Shown piece by piece: positions 20,434-29,862 of a DNA stretch of 64,000 bases. Each line of letters begins with the position of its first letter. Position 1 is the stretch's first letter. This DNA comes from Citrobacter freundii (GTDB lineage Bacteria > Pseudomonadota > Gammaproteobacteria > Enterobacterales > Enterobacteriaceae). The stretch is taken from NCBI RefSeq assembly GCF_029717145.1, contig NZ_CP099222.1, positions 1,922,001-1,986,000 on the forward strand, written 5' to 3'. A program made the translations under genes and the position numbers. The notes under the pieces are model-generated. The model made no database searches and was not told where the DNA came from. It worked only from the letters and a program-made list of their open reading frames with translations.

Positions 20434-21852
20434 ATGACGCAAACACTCCACACCGTCGCCGTGATTGGCGGCGGCACCATGGGCGCAGGTATCGTTGAAG
20501 TCGCTGCCAGCGCCGGACATTCGGTGCTGCTGTATGACATTTCCGCCGACGCGATTACTCGCGCCATCGACGGTATTGCCCAGCGTCTGGATTCCCGCAT
20601 CAGTCGTGGGAAAATCAGCGCCGAGCAAGCGCAGATGCTGCTGGCTCGCATTACGCCCGCCACCGAGCTGAATCAACTTTCCGACGCACAGCTGGTGATT
20701 GAAGCCGCGTCCGAGCGCCTTGATATCAAACAGGCTCTGTTCAGCCAGCTGGCGGAGATCTGCTCCCCGTCGACGTTGCTGACCAGCAATACCTCGTCGA
20801 TTTCCATTACCGCCATTGCCGCTGGCATTAAACACCCCGAGCGCGTAGCGGGTCTGCATTTCTTTAACCCGGCACCGGTGATGAAGCTAGTCGAAGTGGT
20901 CAGCGGTCTGGCGACCTCAGCCGAAGTGGTTGAGCAACTGTGCCAGTGCGTAAGCGCCTGGGGTAAACAACCGGTGCGCTGCCGTTCAACGCCGGGCTTT
21001 ATCGTCAACCGCGTGGCGCGTCCGTTTTACGCCGAAGCCTGGCGAGCGCTGGAAGAGCAGGTGGCGACGCCTGACGTGATTGACGCCGCATTACGTGACG
21101 GCGGCGGGTTCCCGATGGGGCCGCTGGCGCTGACCGACCTTATCGGCCAGGACGTCAATTTTGCGGTGACCTGTTCGGTGTTTAACGCCTTCTGGCAGGA
21201 CCGACGTTTTCTGCCGTCGCTGCTGCAACAGGAGCTGGCTATTGCCGGGCGTCTGGGCAAGAAGAGTGGTCACGGTGTTTATCGCTGGCCTGTTGAAGCT
21301 CCGCCGGAACTGGCGCTGGCTGCGGTGCCAGCGCAATGCGGCGCAAAAAACATTAAGCGTGACGTTGTCACTGAATTAGACGATGTGCTGCTGCTGGAAA
21401 CCACGGGTGAAACCGCGCTGGCCTTAAGCGTCCAGCATAATCGCCCGGTGGTGGTGTACGACTACGCGGCGGGCGGCACGGTGGTGCTGGCGAGTGCCGC
21501 CACCAATTCTCAAGCCGCCACCGATAAAGCGGTTTATTTCTTCCAGCAGCAGGGCAAAAAAGTGCTGCGCATTGCCGACTACCCCGGGCTTCTGGTGTGG
21601 CGCACGGTGGCGATGCTGGCGAACGAAGCGCTGGACGCGCTGCAAAAAGGCGTTGCCAGCGCCGAGGATATCGATACCGCCATGCGTCTGGGCGTCAACT
21701 ACCCGCACGGCCCGATTGGCTGGGGGGAATCACTGGGTTGGGGGCGCGTCCTACGTTTGCTGGAAAACCTGCAACAGCACTACGGCGAAGAACGCTATCG
21801 CCCGAGTGCGCTGCTGCGCGAAAAAGCGCTACTGGAGATGCGTCATGAGTAA
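20434..21852 (+). CDS. paaH: PaaH 3-hydroxyadipyl-CoA dehydrogenase
   Basis: This 472-residue NAD-dependent dehydrogenase oxidises 3-hydroxyadipyl-CoA to 3-oxoadipyl-CoA. The N-terminal Rossmann motif VAVIGGGTMGAGIVEVAASA, the catalytic segment RVAGLHFFNPAPVMKLVEVV and TPGFIVNRVARPFY are visible, with a second 3HCDH domain at the C-terminus (GVNYPHGPIGWGESLG). Its 3' end overlaps paaI by 8 nt. Confidence 0.96.
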   Translation: MTQTLHTVAVIGGGTMGAGIVEVAASAGHSVLLYDISADAITRAIDGIAQRLDSRISRGKISAEQAQMLLARITPATELNQLSDAQLVIEAASERLDIKQALFSQLAEICSPSTLLTSNTSSISITAIAAGIKHPERVAGLHFFNPAPVMKLVEVVSGLATSAEVVEQLCQCVSAWGKQPVRCRSTPGFIVNRVARPFYAEAWRALEEQVATPDVIDAALRDGGGFPMGPLALTDLIGQDVNFAVTCSVFNAFWQDRRFLPSLLQQELAIAGRLGKKSGHGVYRWPVEAPPELALAAVPAQCGAKNIKRDVVTELDDVLLLETTGETALALSVQHNRPVVVYDYAAGGTVVLASAATNSQAATDKAVYFFQQQGKKVLRIADYPGLLVWRTVAMLANEALDALQKGVASAEDIDTAMRLGVNYPHGPIGWGESLGWGRVLRLLENLQQHYGEERYRPSALLREKALLEMRHE

Positions 21853-22267
21853 TGAAGCCTGGCGAAACGCCCGCGCCATGTATGAGAACGATACCTGCGC
21901 GAAAACGCTGGGTATCAAGATTATCGAAATGGACGAAGGCTACGCGCAGATGACCATGGCGGTGTCACCGAACATGTTGAACGGCCATCAAACCTGCCAC
22001 GGTGGACAACTGTTTTCGCTGGCAGATACCGCATTCGCCTACGCCTGCAACAGCCAGGGGCTGGCGGCGGTGGCCTCTGCCGCCAGTATTGATTTCCTGC
22101 GTCCGGCCTTTGTTGGTGAGCTGCTGACCGCCACCGCGCGGATGAAGCAGCAGGGCAAGCTGACCGGCGTCTATGACATTGAAATTATCAACCAGCAGCA
22201 AAAAATCGTGGCCCTGTTTCGCGGCAAATCGCACCGCATCGGCGGCACTATTACAGGAGAAGTCTAA
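21845..22267 (+). CDS. paaI: PaaI hot-dog thioesterase
   Basis: This 140-residue hot-dog thioesterase removes dead-end acyl-CoA esters, probably ring-hydroxylated phenylacetyl-CoA, to protect the CoA pool. The active-site region is NGHQTCHGGQLFSLADTAFA. The ATG at 21845 lies inside the last codons of paaH and gives MSNEAWRNARAMYEND at family length. Its stop overlaps the paaJ start by one base (TAATG). Confidence 0.95.
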   Translation: MSNEAWRNARAMYENDTCAKTLGIKIIEMDEGYAQMTMAVSPNMLNGHQTCHGGQLFSLADTAFAYACNSQGLAAVASAASIDFLRPAFVGELLTATARMKQQGKLTGVYDIEIINQQQKIVALFRGKSHRIGGTITGEV

Positions 22268-23472
22268 TGCGTGACGCGTTTATTTGTGACGGCATTCGTA
22301 CCCCGATTGGTCGCTACGGCGGTGCGCTAGCGGGCGTTCGCGCCGACGATCTGGCGGCCATTCCGCTGCGGGAATTACTCAACCGGAATCCGAAGTTGGA
22401 TGCCAGCGCCATCGACGATGTGATCTTCGGCTGCGCCAATCAGGCGGGGGAAGATAACCGTAACGTGGCGCATATGGCGACGCTGCTGGCGGGTTATCCG
22501 CACTCTGTGGCGGGCACCACCATCAACCGATTGTGTGGTTCCGGGCTGGACGCGATTGGCTTTGCCGCTCGGGCGATTAAAGCCGGTGATGCGGATCTGC
22601 TGATTGCCGGTGGCGTGGAATCCATGTCCCGCGCGCCGTTTGTGATGGGCAAAGCCACCTCGCCGTTTCAGCGTCAGGCGGAGATGTTTGATACCACTAT
22701 CGGCTGGCGTTTTGTGAACCCGCTCATGCAGCAACAATTTGGAACTGACAGCATGCCGGAAACGGCGGAGAATGTAGCTGAATTGTTAAATATCAGCCGC
22801 GAAGACCAGGACGCCTTTGCTTATCGCAGCCAGCAGCGCACGGCACAAGCTCAGCGCGACGGCATTCTGGCGCAGGAAATTGTGCCAGTGCAGATTATTG
22901 GCAAGAAGGGCGTGGTCAGCGCGGTGCGTGATGATGAACATCCGCGTGCGGAAACCACCCTCGAACAACTCTCTTCACTGAAAACCCCGTTCCGTAAAGG
23001 CGGCGTAATTACCGCCGGGAACGCCTCCGGCGTGAACGACGGTGCGGCGGCGATGATTATTGCCAGCGCAGAACAGGCAAAGGCGCAGGGGCTGACGCCG
23101 CGAGCACGCATCGTAGCGATGGCGACGGCGGGCGTGGAGCCGAAGTTTATGGGGCTGGGGCCGGTACCGGCAGTGCGTAAAGTGCTGGAGCGTGCCGGGC
23201 TGAATATTAACGATATGGATGTGATTGAGTTGAACGAAGCCTTTGCCGCTCAGGCGCTGGGCGTGATGCGCCAGCTCGGTCTGGCGGATGACGCTGAACA
23301 CGTGAATCCCAACGGTGGCGCCATCGCCTTAGGTCACCCGTTGGGAATGAGCGGCGTGCGCTTAGCGCTGGCGGCAACGTTGGAACTGGAACGACGCAAT
23401 GGACGCTATGCGCTGTGTACGATGTGTATTGGCGTGGGCCAGGGTATCGCCCTGATCCTCGAGCGAGTGTGA
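22267..23472 (+). CDS. paaJ: PaaJ 3-oxoadipyl-CoA thiolase
   Basis: This 401-residue thiolase cleaves 3-oxoadipyl-CoA to succinyl-CoA and acetyl-CoA, and also acts one step earlier on the C8 intermediate after PaaZ. The nucleophilic Cys is in [12 protein letters not shown] near residue 90, the His in [15 protein letters not shown], and the acid/base Cys in [11 protein letters not shown]. It overlaps paaI by one base and lies 28 nt before paaK. Confidence 0.97.
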   Translation: MRDAFICDGIRTPIGRYGGALAGVRADDLAAIPLRELLNRNPKLDASAIDDVIFGCANQAGEDNRNVAHMATLLAGYPHSVAGTTINRLCGSGLDAIGFAARAIKAGDADLLIAGGVESMSRAPFVMGKATSPFQRQAEMFDTTIGWRFVNPLMQQQFGTDSMPETAENVAELLNISREDQDAFAYRSQQRTAQAQRDGILAQEIVPVQIIGKKGVVSAVRDDEHPRAETTLEQLSSLKTPFRKGGVITAGNASGVNDGAAAMIIASAEQAKAQGLTPRARIVAMATAGVEPKFMGLGPVPAVRKVLERAGLNINDMDVIELNEAFAAQALGVMRQLGLADDAEHVNPNGGAIALGHPLGMSGVRLALAATLELERRNGRYALCTMCIGVGQGIALILERV

Positions 23473-23500
23473 GCTAATTGACCTGCGGATACCCTACAAA

Positions 23501-24811
23501 ATGACAACAACATTAGATCCGATTGAAACTGCATCGCGTGACGAATTACAGGCTCTGCAAACCGAACGTCTGAAGTGGACGTTAAAACACGCCTATGAAA
23601 ATGTGCCGATGTATCGCCGTAAGTTCGATGCGGCGGGCGTTCATCCGGATGATTTCCGTGAGCTGAGTGACCTAAGCAAGTTTCCCTGCACCACCAAGCA
23701 GGACCTACGTGATAACTATCCGTTCGACACCTTCGCGGTGCCGATGGAGCAGGTGGTGCGTATCCATGCGTCGTCTGGCACCACCGGCAAACCGACCGTC
23801 GTCGGCTATACGCAAAACGACATCGACACCTGGGCCAATATTGTTGCGCGCTCTCTGCGTGCGGCGGGCGGCACGGCGAAAGACAAAATCCACGTCGCCT
23901 ACGGCTATGGCCTGTTTACCGGCGGCCTGGGCGCGCATTACGGCGCGGAACGTTTAGGGGCCACGGTGATCCCGATGTCCGGCGGACAAACTGAGAAACA
24001 GGCGCAGCTGATTCGTGATTTCAAGCCTGACATGATCATGGTGACGCCGTCTTACTGCCTGAACCTGATTGAAGAACTCGAACGCCAGATGGGCGGCGAC
24101 GCGCGCGGCTGCTCGCTGCGTACCGGCGTGTTTGGCGCCGAGCCGTGGACGGCGGGAATGCGCGCCGAAATTGAACGTCGCCTCGGCATTACCGCGCTGG
24201 ATATTTACGGCTTGTCTGAAGTGATGGGGCCGGGCGTGGCGATGGAATGTATTGAAACCGGCGACGGCCCGACTATCTGGGAAGATCATTTCTTCCCGGA
24301 AGTGGTTAACCCGGAAGACGGCACGCCGCTGGCCGACGGCGAGCACGGCGAACTGCTGTTCACCACCCTGACCAAAGAAGCGCTGCCGGTGATCCGCTAT
24401 CGCACCCGCGACCTGACGCGCCTGCTGCCGGGCACCGCCCGTACCATGCGTCGGATGGATCGCATCAGCGGGCGCAGCGATGACATGCTGATTATTCGCG
24501 GCGTTAACGTCTTCCCATCGCAGCTGGAAGAAGAGATCCTCAAGATTGAACATCTGGCGCCGCATTACCAGCTGGAAGTGGATCGTCGCGGGCATCTTGA
24601 TTCACTTTCCGTGCGCGTGGAGCTAAAAGAGAGTGGTCTGGCGCTGAGTCACGAGCAGCGCTGCCAGATTTGCCACCATCTGCGTCACCGTATTAAGTCG
24701 ATGGTTGGGATCTCTACCGACGTCAGCATCGTTAACTGCGGCAGCATTCCACGCTCCGAAGGCAAAGCGTGCCGGGTGTTTGATTTGCGTAAAGTCGCAG
24801 CAAACGGTTAA
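23501..24811 (+). CDS. paaK: PaaK phenylacetate-CoA ligase
   Basis: This 436-residue ANL-superfamily ligase activates phenylacetate with ATP and CoA to phenylacetyl-CoA, the pathway entry step that also makes the PaaX inducer. The phosphate loop HASSGTTGKPTVVGYT, the adenine-binding YGLSEVMGPG and the hinge segment RMDRISGRSDDMLIIRGVN are visible. It is the last gene of the long paaA operon; a BIME follows. Confidence 0.97.
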   Translation: MTTTLDPIETASRDELQALQTERLKWTLKHAYENVPMYRRKFDAAGVHPDDFRELSDLSKFPCTTKQDLRDNYPFDTFAVPMEQVVRIHASSGTTGKPTVVGYTQNDIDTWANIVARSLRAAGGTAKDKIHVAYGYGLFTGGLGAHYGAERLGATVIPMSGGQTEKQAQLIRDFKPDMIMVTPSYCLNLIEELERQMGGDARGCSLRTGVFGAEPWTAGMRAEIERRLGITALDIYGLSEVMGPGVAMECIETGDGPTIWEDHFFPEVVNPEDGTPLADGEHGELLFTTLTKEALPVIRYRTRDLTRLLPGTARTMRRMDRISGRSDDMLIIRGVNVFPSQLEEEILKIEHLAPHYQLEVDRRGHLDSLSVRVELKESGLALSHEQRCQICHHLRHRIKSMVGISTDVSIVNCGSIPRSEGKACRVFDLRKVAANG

Positions 24812-24816
24812 GACCC

Positions 24817-24893
24817 GTAGGCCTGATACGCGCAGCGCCATCAGGCGAAAGCGCACAGATTGCCGGATGGCGGCGTTGCCTTATCCGGCCTAC
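24817..24893. repeat. BIME: two REP units between paaK and paaX
   Basis: The units GTAGGCCTGAT...GCCATCAGGC and TGCCGGATGGC...TTATCCGGCCTAC lie head to head. They separate the end of the paaABCDEFGHIJK transcript from the paaX promoter. Confidence 0.88.
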
Positions 24894-24929
24894 CAATTCC
24901 CGCCGTTTCGCGGAATTATTCCTGTGCTA

Positions 24930-24967
24930 TGATTCAAAAAGGATATAAATAACAACATAATGAATCA
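24930..24967. promoter_or_regulatory. PaaX-type operator overlapping the paaX start
   Basis: TGATTC (24930-24935) and GAATCA (24962-24967) form the same inverted pair as at paaA, with a 26-nt rather than 27-nt spacer. The right arm lies in the first paaX codons. PaaX autorepression is the natural inference. Confidence 0.65.
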
Positions 24968-25895
24968 TATGGACAAACTCGACAGCTTTATTCAGCAGGC
25001 GGTGACCGCGATGCCCATTAGCGGCACCTCGCTTATCGCTTCGTTATACGGTGACTGCTTATCCCAGCGCGGCGGCGAAGTGTGGCTCGGCAGCGTGGCG
25101 GCACTGCTTGAAGGACTCGGCTTTGGTGAACGCTTTGTGCGCACCGCGCTGTTTCGCCTTAATAAAGAAGAGTGGCTGGACGTGGTGCGCATTGGCCGCC
25201 GCAGCTTCTACCGGCTGAGCGATAAAGGGTTACGCCTGACACGACGCGCCGAAAGCAAAATTTATCGCGCCAGTGCCCCGGAATGGGACGGCACCTGGCT
25301 GTTGTTACTTTCTGAAGGGCTAGAAAAAAATACCCTTAATGAAGTTAAAAAGCAGCTGATTTGGCAGGGGTTCGGCGTCCTTGCGCCAAGCCTGCTGGCC
25401 TCGCCGTCGCAAAAGCTGGCGGATGTGCAGTCGCTACTACACGAAGCGGGTGTGGCGGAAAATGTGATTGTATTTGAAGCACATTCACCGCTGGCCATTT
25501 CCCGCGCTGCGCTGCGTGAGCGTGTGGAAGAGTGCTGGCAGTTGACCGAACAAAACGCCATGTACGAGGCGTTTATCACCCTGTTCCGCCCGCTGTTGCC
25601 GCTGCTGCGTGACGCCGAGGCGGATGAGCTGACGCCGGAACGCTGCTTCCAGATCCGTCTGCTGCTGATCCATTTCTATCGTCGGGTGGTACTGAAAGAT
25701 CCGCTGTTACCAGAGGAACTGCTGCCCGCCCACTGGCTGGGTCAGACCGCACGCCAGCTGTGTATCAATATCTATCAACGCGTCGCGCCCGGTGCTCAGG
25801 CTTTTGTCAGTGAAAAAGGCGAAAGTTCAGTGGGCGAACTGCCCGCGCCGGGGCCGCTCTATTATCAACGCTTTGGTGGATTAGCCGAGGCGTAA
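24960..25895 (+). CDS. paaX: PaaX transcriptional repressor of phenylacetate genes
   Basis: This 311-residue PaaX-family repressor binds phenylacetyl-CoA. The N-terminal winged helix spans roughly residues 15-85 ([40 protein letters not shown]) and is followed by the PaaX effector and C-terminal domains. Two in-frame ATGs (24960 and 24969) are possible: the second aligns with the E. coli start, the first is used here as the longest. Spacing from the AAAGGA at 24937 is long for both. paaY follows after 11 nt. Confidence 0.95.
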   Translation: MNHMDKLDSFIQQAVTAMPISGTSLIASLYGDCLSQRGGEVWLGSVAALLEGLGFGERFVRTALFRLNKEEWLDVVRIGRRSFYRLSDKGLRLTRRAESKIYRASAPEWDGTWLLLLSEGLEKNTLNEVKKQLIWQGFGVLAPSLLASPSQKLADVQSLLHEAGVAENVIVFEAHSPLAISRAALRERVEECWQLTEQNAMYEAFITLFRPLLPLLRDAEADELTPERCFQIRLLLIHFYRRVVLKDPLLPEELLPAHWLGQTARQLCINIYQRVAPGAQAFVSEKGESSVGELPAPGPLYYQRFGGLAEA

Positions 25896-25906
25896 CAGGA
25901 GAAGCC

Positions 25907-26503
25907 ATGCCGATTTACCAGATGGACGGAATGATCCCCGTCGTACCTAACGAAAGCTATGTTCATCCAACCGCCGTACTGATTGGCGATGTGATCCTCG
26001 GCAAAGGGGTTTACGTGGGGCCTAACGCTAGCCTGCGCGGCGATTTTGGTCGTATCGTGGTGAAAGATGGCGCGAATATTCAAGATAACTGCGTAATGCA
26101 CGGTTTCCCGGGCCAGGACACTGTGGTGGAAGAAGACGGGCATATCGGCCACGGTGCCATTCTGCACGGTTGCGTAATTGGCCGTAATGCGCTGGTCGGT
26201 ATGAGCGCGGTGATTATCGATGGGGCGACCATTGGTGAAAACAGTATTGTCGGCGCGTCGGCGTTTGTGAAAGCCCGGGCTGAGATGCCCGCCAACCATC
26301 TGATTGTCGGTAGTCCGGCAAAAGCGATTCGCACCCTAACCGAGCAAGAACTGACGTGGAAGAAGCAGGGCACCCGTGAATATCAGGTACTGGTGGAACG
26401 CTGTCAGCACACGCTTTCTGAAGTGCAACCGCTGACCGAAGCGGAGCCCGACCGTAAGCGGCTGGAGTTTGATGAAGATCTGAAGCCGAAATTAGCGAGT
26501 TAG
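25907..26503 (+). CDS. paaY: PaaY left-handed beta-helix thioesterase
   Basis: This 198-residue gamma-carbonic-anhydrase-like protein is built of hexapeptide repeats ([56 protein letters not shown]). In E. coli, PaaY is a thioesterase that hydrolyses ring-hydroxylated CoA dead-end products. It is co-transcribed with paaX (CAGGAGAAG ribosome site). In K-12 the next locus is ydbA; here fhuE follows on the other strand, so this is the second edge of the synteny break. Confidence 0.94.
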   Translation: MPIYQMDGMIPVVPNESYVHPTAVLIGDVILGKGVYVGPNASLRGDFGRIVVKDGANIQDNCVMHGFPGQDTVVEEDGHIGHGAILHGCVIGRNALVGMSAVIIDGATIGENSIVGASAFVKARAEMPANHLIVGSPAKAIRTLTEQELTWKKQGTREYQVLVERCQHTLSEVQPLTEAEPDRKRLEFDEDLKPKLAS

Positions 26504-26528
26504 CTCGGGGCAAGCGGGCGTCGGGTTA

Positions 26529-26558
26529 CCGGCGTTGTCATCGGGGTGACAACGCCGG
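26529..26558. terminator. Perfect hairpin between convergent paaY and fhuE
   Basis: A 12-bp perfect stem CCGGCGTTGTCA / TGACAACGCCGG with a 6-nt loop TCGGGG sits between the two 3' ends. No T-tract follows in either direction, so it may act as an mRNA 3'-end barrier or a weak, factor-assisted terminator. Confidence 0.5.
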
Positions 26559-26572
26559 GCACAATGTTCTTA

Positions 26573-28762
26573 TCAGAACTGATAGCTGGCGGTGACGCTG
26601 ACGTTACGCGGTTCACCATAGACGATAGAGCCGTCAATGTTGGTGTCGTAAGTCTTATCGAACAGGTTGTTCAGGTTGCCCTGCAGGGAGAAGTTTTTTG
26701 TCACCTGGTAACGGGTGAATAAATCTACCAATGCGTAGCTACCCTGTTCGGCACGGAACGTCCCGTACGGCGTCACGGTATCGCTGTAAACGCGATTCTG
26801 CCAGTTAACACCACCGCCGACGGTCAGCTCCGGTATCGCTGGCAGACGATAACGGGTGAACAGTTTCACCGTAGTACGTGGCAGGTTTGGGTTCACCGCC
26901 TTGCCTTCGTTATCTTCGGCAACGTAGCGCGTTGCGCCAAACGTCATCTGCCAGTTATCGGTGATTGCACCGTTCACTTCGAATTCAACCCCTTTGCTGA
27001 CCGTACCATTGCTCGACTTATAGGCTGTTTCGCCATTGCTGCCGGCAATTGGCGTACCGGTAGACTGTGCCAGGTTATCCTGCTCGATACGGAATACCGC
27101 AAGGGTGGTGGTCAGGCGACTGTTCATCCAGTCCGACTTTAACCCCATCTCATAGTTGTTACCGGTGATCGGAGAGAGGTATTTACCCGAGCTGTCACGT
27201 TTGTTCTGTGGCTGGAAGATAGAGGTATAGCTGGCGTAAGTTGACCAGTTGTCATCAATGTCATACACCAGACCGGCATACGGTGTGGTGTGATTTTTTT
27301 CCATGCTGTAGGTCAGAGTGTCGATACGCCAGTTGGTATAACGCGCGCCGAGGATCAAGTGCAGCGGGTCGGCCAGCGAAACACGCGTCGCCGCGTAGAG
27401 CGATTTCATGTGGGTGGTATCGTCCTGGGCCAGCGATTGTGGACGCCAGTTAGTCTCAGGAATATTACCGTCGAAGTTATTGAAATTCCCCACTTCGTTC
27501 GGATACACGTTATCCCAGGCATTGACATAACGGTTGTTTTGTTTGCTGTAGCTGCCGCCGAGCATCAGGTTATGTTGACGACCAAACAGGTCGTAGCCAC
27601 CGTCGGCGAACAGATCAACCGCATCGATCTTACGCTTGCCGCTGTTCCACCCCGTGCCGCCGACGTTGTCGAAGCCAGGTCCATAATTAGCATAAGGGCC
27701 GACCAGCATACCGGTGTTTTTGTCGACATAGGCATCGATGTACATTGTTTTGCTGTCGAACTTAACCTCAGAGTGGGTAGCGTTCAGGGTTGTCTGCCAG
27801 GTATCGGCAAAACGCTGTTTCAGCGTGACAAAGACTTTGTTGATGTCTTTGTCATTGTAGGCCCAGTCCGGAGCCGTGCTGCGTGAACGATCATAGCTGT
27901 TTTTGCTGCCGTCGGTATTCCAGCGCGGCAGGCCACCCCAGGTTGGGCTGTTAACGTCAATACGCTGGTATTCATAACCGGCAGACAGGCTGGTGGTGTC
28001 ACCCAGATCCGCATCGACAATCCCGGAGAAGAACATTTTTTCGCTGTTGTAGCGGTCAAGCCAGGAGTCGTTATTCTGATATCCGGCGACGATGCGGGCG
28101 CGCACATTGCCATCTTCGGTTAACGGACTCTGTAAATCAGTGACATAGCGCTGTTTATTCCAGCTGCCGTATTCTGCCGACACATTACCGGTGAACTCGC
28201 GGCTGGTGGCGTGTTTACGAATCATGTTAATGGAGGCCGAAGGATTGCCCGTTCCGGTCATCAAACCGTTCGATCCGCGCACCACTTCTACGCGTTCAAA
28301 CAAGGCGGTGTCGGAAAGTGCATCGCCGAGGTTCCAGCGGGATTCAAAATAGGTCGGGATCCCGTCGACCATATAGTTATCAATCTCAAAGCCGCGGGAA
28401 AAATAGCTGTTACGATCGGAGTCAGCCTGGCTTTTACTGATACCGAGCGTGTTGTCCATCACATCACCGAGAGTCTGTAACTGCTGATCTTCCATGCGCT
28501 GCTGGCTAACGATAGTGACCGACTGAGGTATATCGCGCTGGGTCATCTGCATTTTGGTGCCCGCTGTCGTCGACTTCACGCTGTAATCCTGTTCTTCGCC
28601 GGATGCCGAGTCTGCGGTGGCTGAACCATCAACGATCACCGTATCTTCGTTGGCGGCGAAGCCTGAAGCGGGAATAAAAGCCATGGCAATACAGACAGCA
28701 AGCAAGGAAGGGGCGAGAGCGGGTTGACGCTGAGAATCCCGGTTGTATGTTGTGAAAGACAT
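26573..28762 (-). CDS. fhuE: FhuE TonB-dependent ferric coprogen/rhodotorulic acid receptor
   Basis: This 729-residue outer-membrane receptor imports ferric hydroxamate siderophores with TonB energy. The signal peptide ends near PASGFA-AN, followed by the TonB-box-like EDTVIV, a plug domain (MTQRDIPQSVTIVSQQRMED, RVEVVRGSNGLMTGTGNPSA) and a 22-strand barrel ending in Phe (VSVTASYQF). The start at 28762 has AAGGA 7 nt upstream and gives the E. coli length. A Fur-like box lies just upstream. ptsG, its K-12 neighbour, is absent here. Confidence 0.95.
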   Translation of the reverse strand: MSFTTYNRDSQRQPALAPSLLAVCIAMAFIPASGFAANEDTVIVDGSATADSASGEEQDYSVKSTTAGTKMQMTQRDIPQSVTIVSQQRMEDQQLQTLGDVMDNTLGISKSQADSDRNSYFSRGFEIDNYMVDGIPTYFESRWNLGDALSDTALFERVEVVRGSNGLMTGTGNPSASINMIRKHATSREFTGNVSAEYGSWNKQRYVTDLQSPLTEDGNVRARIVAGYQNNDSWLDRYNSEKMFFSGIVDADLGDTTSLSAGYEYQRIDVNSPTWGGLPRWNTDGSKNSYDRSRSTAPDWAYNDKDINKVFVTLKQRFADTWQTTLNATHSEVKFDSKTMYIDAYVDKNTGMLVGPYANYGPGFDNVGGTGWNSGKRKIDAVDLFADGGYDLFGRQHNLMLGGSYSKQNNRYVNAWDNVYPNEVGNFNNFDGNIPETNWRPQSLAQDDTTHMKSLYAATRVSLADPLHLILGARYTNWRIDTLTYSMEKNHTTPYAGLVYDIDDNWSTYASYTSIFQPQNKRDSSGKYLSPITGNNYEMGLKSDWMNSRLTTTLAVFRIEQDNLAQSTGTPIAGSNGETAYKSSNGTVSKGVEFEVNGAITDNWQMTFGATRYVAEDNEGKAVNPNLPRTTVKLFTRYRLPAIPELTVGGGVNWQNRVYSDTVTPYGTFRAEQGSYALVDLFTRYQVTKNFSLQGNLNNLFDKTYDTNIDGSIVYGEPRNVSVTASYQF

Positions 28763-29112
28763 CAATAAGTCCTTGATAATTATTAATATTAAGTTCTAAT
28801 CACCGTTGCGGGTGATGAACCCTTTTGTTGTTAACTATTAAATTTGTATGTAAATGCAAATGCGAAATATACGCATTCATATTCAACGTGTAAACAGATG
28901 CTACAGAGATAAATGAAATATTGTTTCAGTACTATGTTTGAGCAATAGCGGCGGTAAATGGTTATAAGAACAGCGAAGGGGGAGCTTTTTGCTTAAAAAA
29001 TCGGGGGTTAAAGTTGAAAGAGCGTGAGTAACTCGCTCATACTCTATACTCGCAGAGTCGCTCGGCGTAGCATGGCACAACGCATGGGCTGTTAATGAAA
29101 AAGGAAAACGTC
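28763..29112. other. fhuE-hinT divergent intergenic region (350 bp)
   Basis: It contains the fhuE promoter with a Fur-like box at its left end and the hinT promoter at its right. No coding frame or RNA gene could be supported between them. Confidence 0.65.
28775..28793. promoter_or_regulatory. Candidate Fur box upstream of fhuE
   Basis: GATAATTATTAATATTAAG resembles the 19-bp Fur consensus GATAATGATAATCATTATC, best in the left half. It sits 13 nt before the fhuE start codon, and fhuE is Fur-regulated in E. coli. Confidence 0.6.
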
Positions 29113-29472
29113 GTGGCAGAAGAAACTATATTCAGCAAAATTATTCGTCGTGAAATTCCCTCAGACATCGTGTATCAGGACGAACTGGTAACCGCGTTTC
29201 GTGATATTTCACCTCAGGCACCCACGCATATCCTGATCATTCCCAACGTTTTGATCCCAACCGTTAACGATGTAACGGCAGAACATGAACAGGCGTTGGG
29301 CCGAATGATCACCGTGGCGGCCAAAATCGCCGAGCAGGAAGGTATTGCCGAAGATGGCTACCGTTTGATCATGAATACCAATCGCCACGGTGGACAAGAG
29401 GTGTATCACATCCACATGCATCTGCTAGGGGGCCGTGTGTTGGGGCCAATGCTTGCACATAAAGGTCTATGA
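29113..29472 (+). CDS. hinT: HinT purine nucleoside phosphoramidase
   Basis: This 119-residue HIT-family hydrolase of AMP-lysine and other purine phosphoramidates has the histidine triad [11 protein letters not shown] near the C-terminus. The GTG at 29113 ([16 protein letters not shown]) follows AAGGAAA at ideal spacing and gives the exact family length; an upstream ATG at 29095 would cover the ribosome site. It heads a run hinT-ycfL-lpoB-thiK-nagZ-ycfP on one strand. Confidence 0.95.
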   Translation: MAEETIFSKIIRREIPSDIVYQDELVTAFRDISPQAPTHILIIPNVLIPTVNDVTAEHEQALGRMITVAAKIAEQEGIAEDGYRLIMNTNRHGGQEVYHIHMHLLGGRVLGPMLAHKGL

Positions 29473-29474
29473 TA

Positions 29475-29849
29475 ATGACCAGAGGATGCATCGCGCTGAC
29501 GCTGGGCTTACTGTTGCTGGCTGGCTGTCGTTCACACCCCGAAATTCCGGTCAGTGATGAACAGTCTCTGGTGATGGAATCAACAATACTGGCCGCGGGT
29601 ATAACAGCAGAACAACCTGCGTTAACCACGTCTGATATTCAGCCTTCGGCATCCTCACGACTCTATAACGAAAGGCAAGAACCCGTCACCGTTCATTATC
29701 GGTTTTACTGGTATGACGCCAGAGGGCTGGAAATGCACCCTCTGGAGGCGCCACGTAGCGTTACGATTCCGGCACGTTCGTCGGTGACATTGTATGGCAG
29801 CGCCAATTTTCTGGGGGCGCACAAGGTTAGACTTTATCTTTATTTGTAA
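29475..29849 (+). CDS. ycfL: YcfL DUF1425 lipoprotein
   Basis: This 124-residue protein has a lipoprotein signal (ALTLGLLLLAGC, lipobox LLAGC) and the conserved YcfL domain (YNERQEPVTVHYRFYWYDA, SVTLYGSANFLGAHKVRLYL). Its function is unknown; synteny with lpoB hints at envelope work. The start at 29475 is preferred over the ATG at 29469, because AAAGG at 29461 is 9 nt away from it. It ends 13 nt before lpoB. Confidence 0.92.
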   Translation: MTRGCIALTLGLLLLAGCRSHPEIPVSDEQSLVMESTILAAGITAEQPALTTSDIQPSASSRLYNERQEPVTVHYRFYWYDARGLEMHPLEAPRSVTIPARSSVTLYGSANFLGAHKVRLYLYL

Positions 29850-29862
29850 GAGGTGAATCTTG

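Noticed and set aside
20092..20859. 255-codon minus-strand open frame across the paaG-paaH junction
   Set aside because: It is antisense to two well supported genes in GC-rich sequence, where long spurious frames are common.
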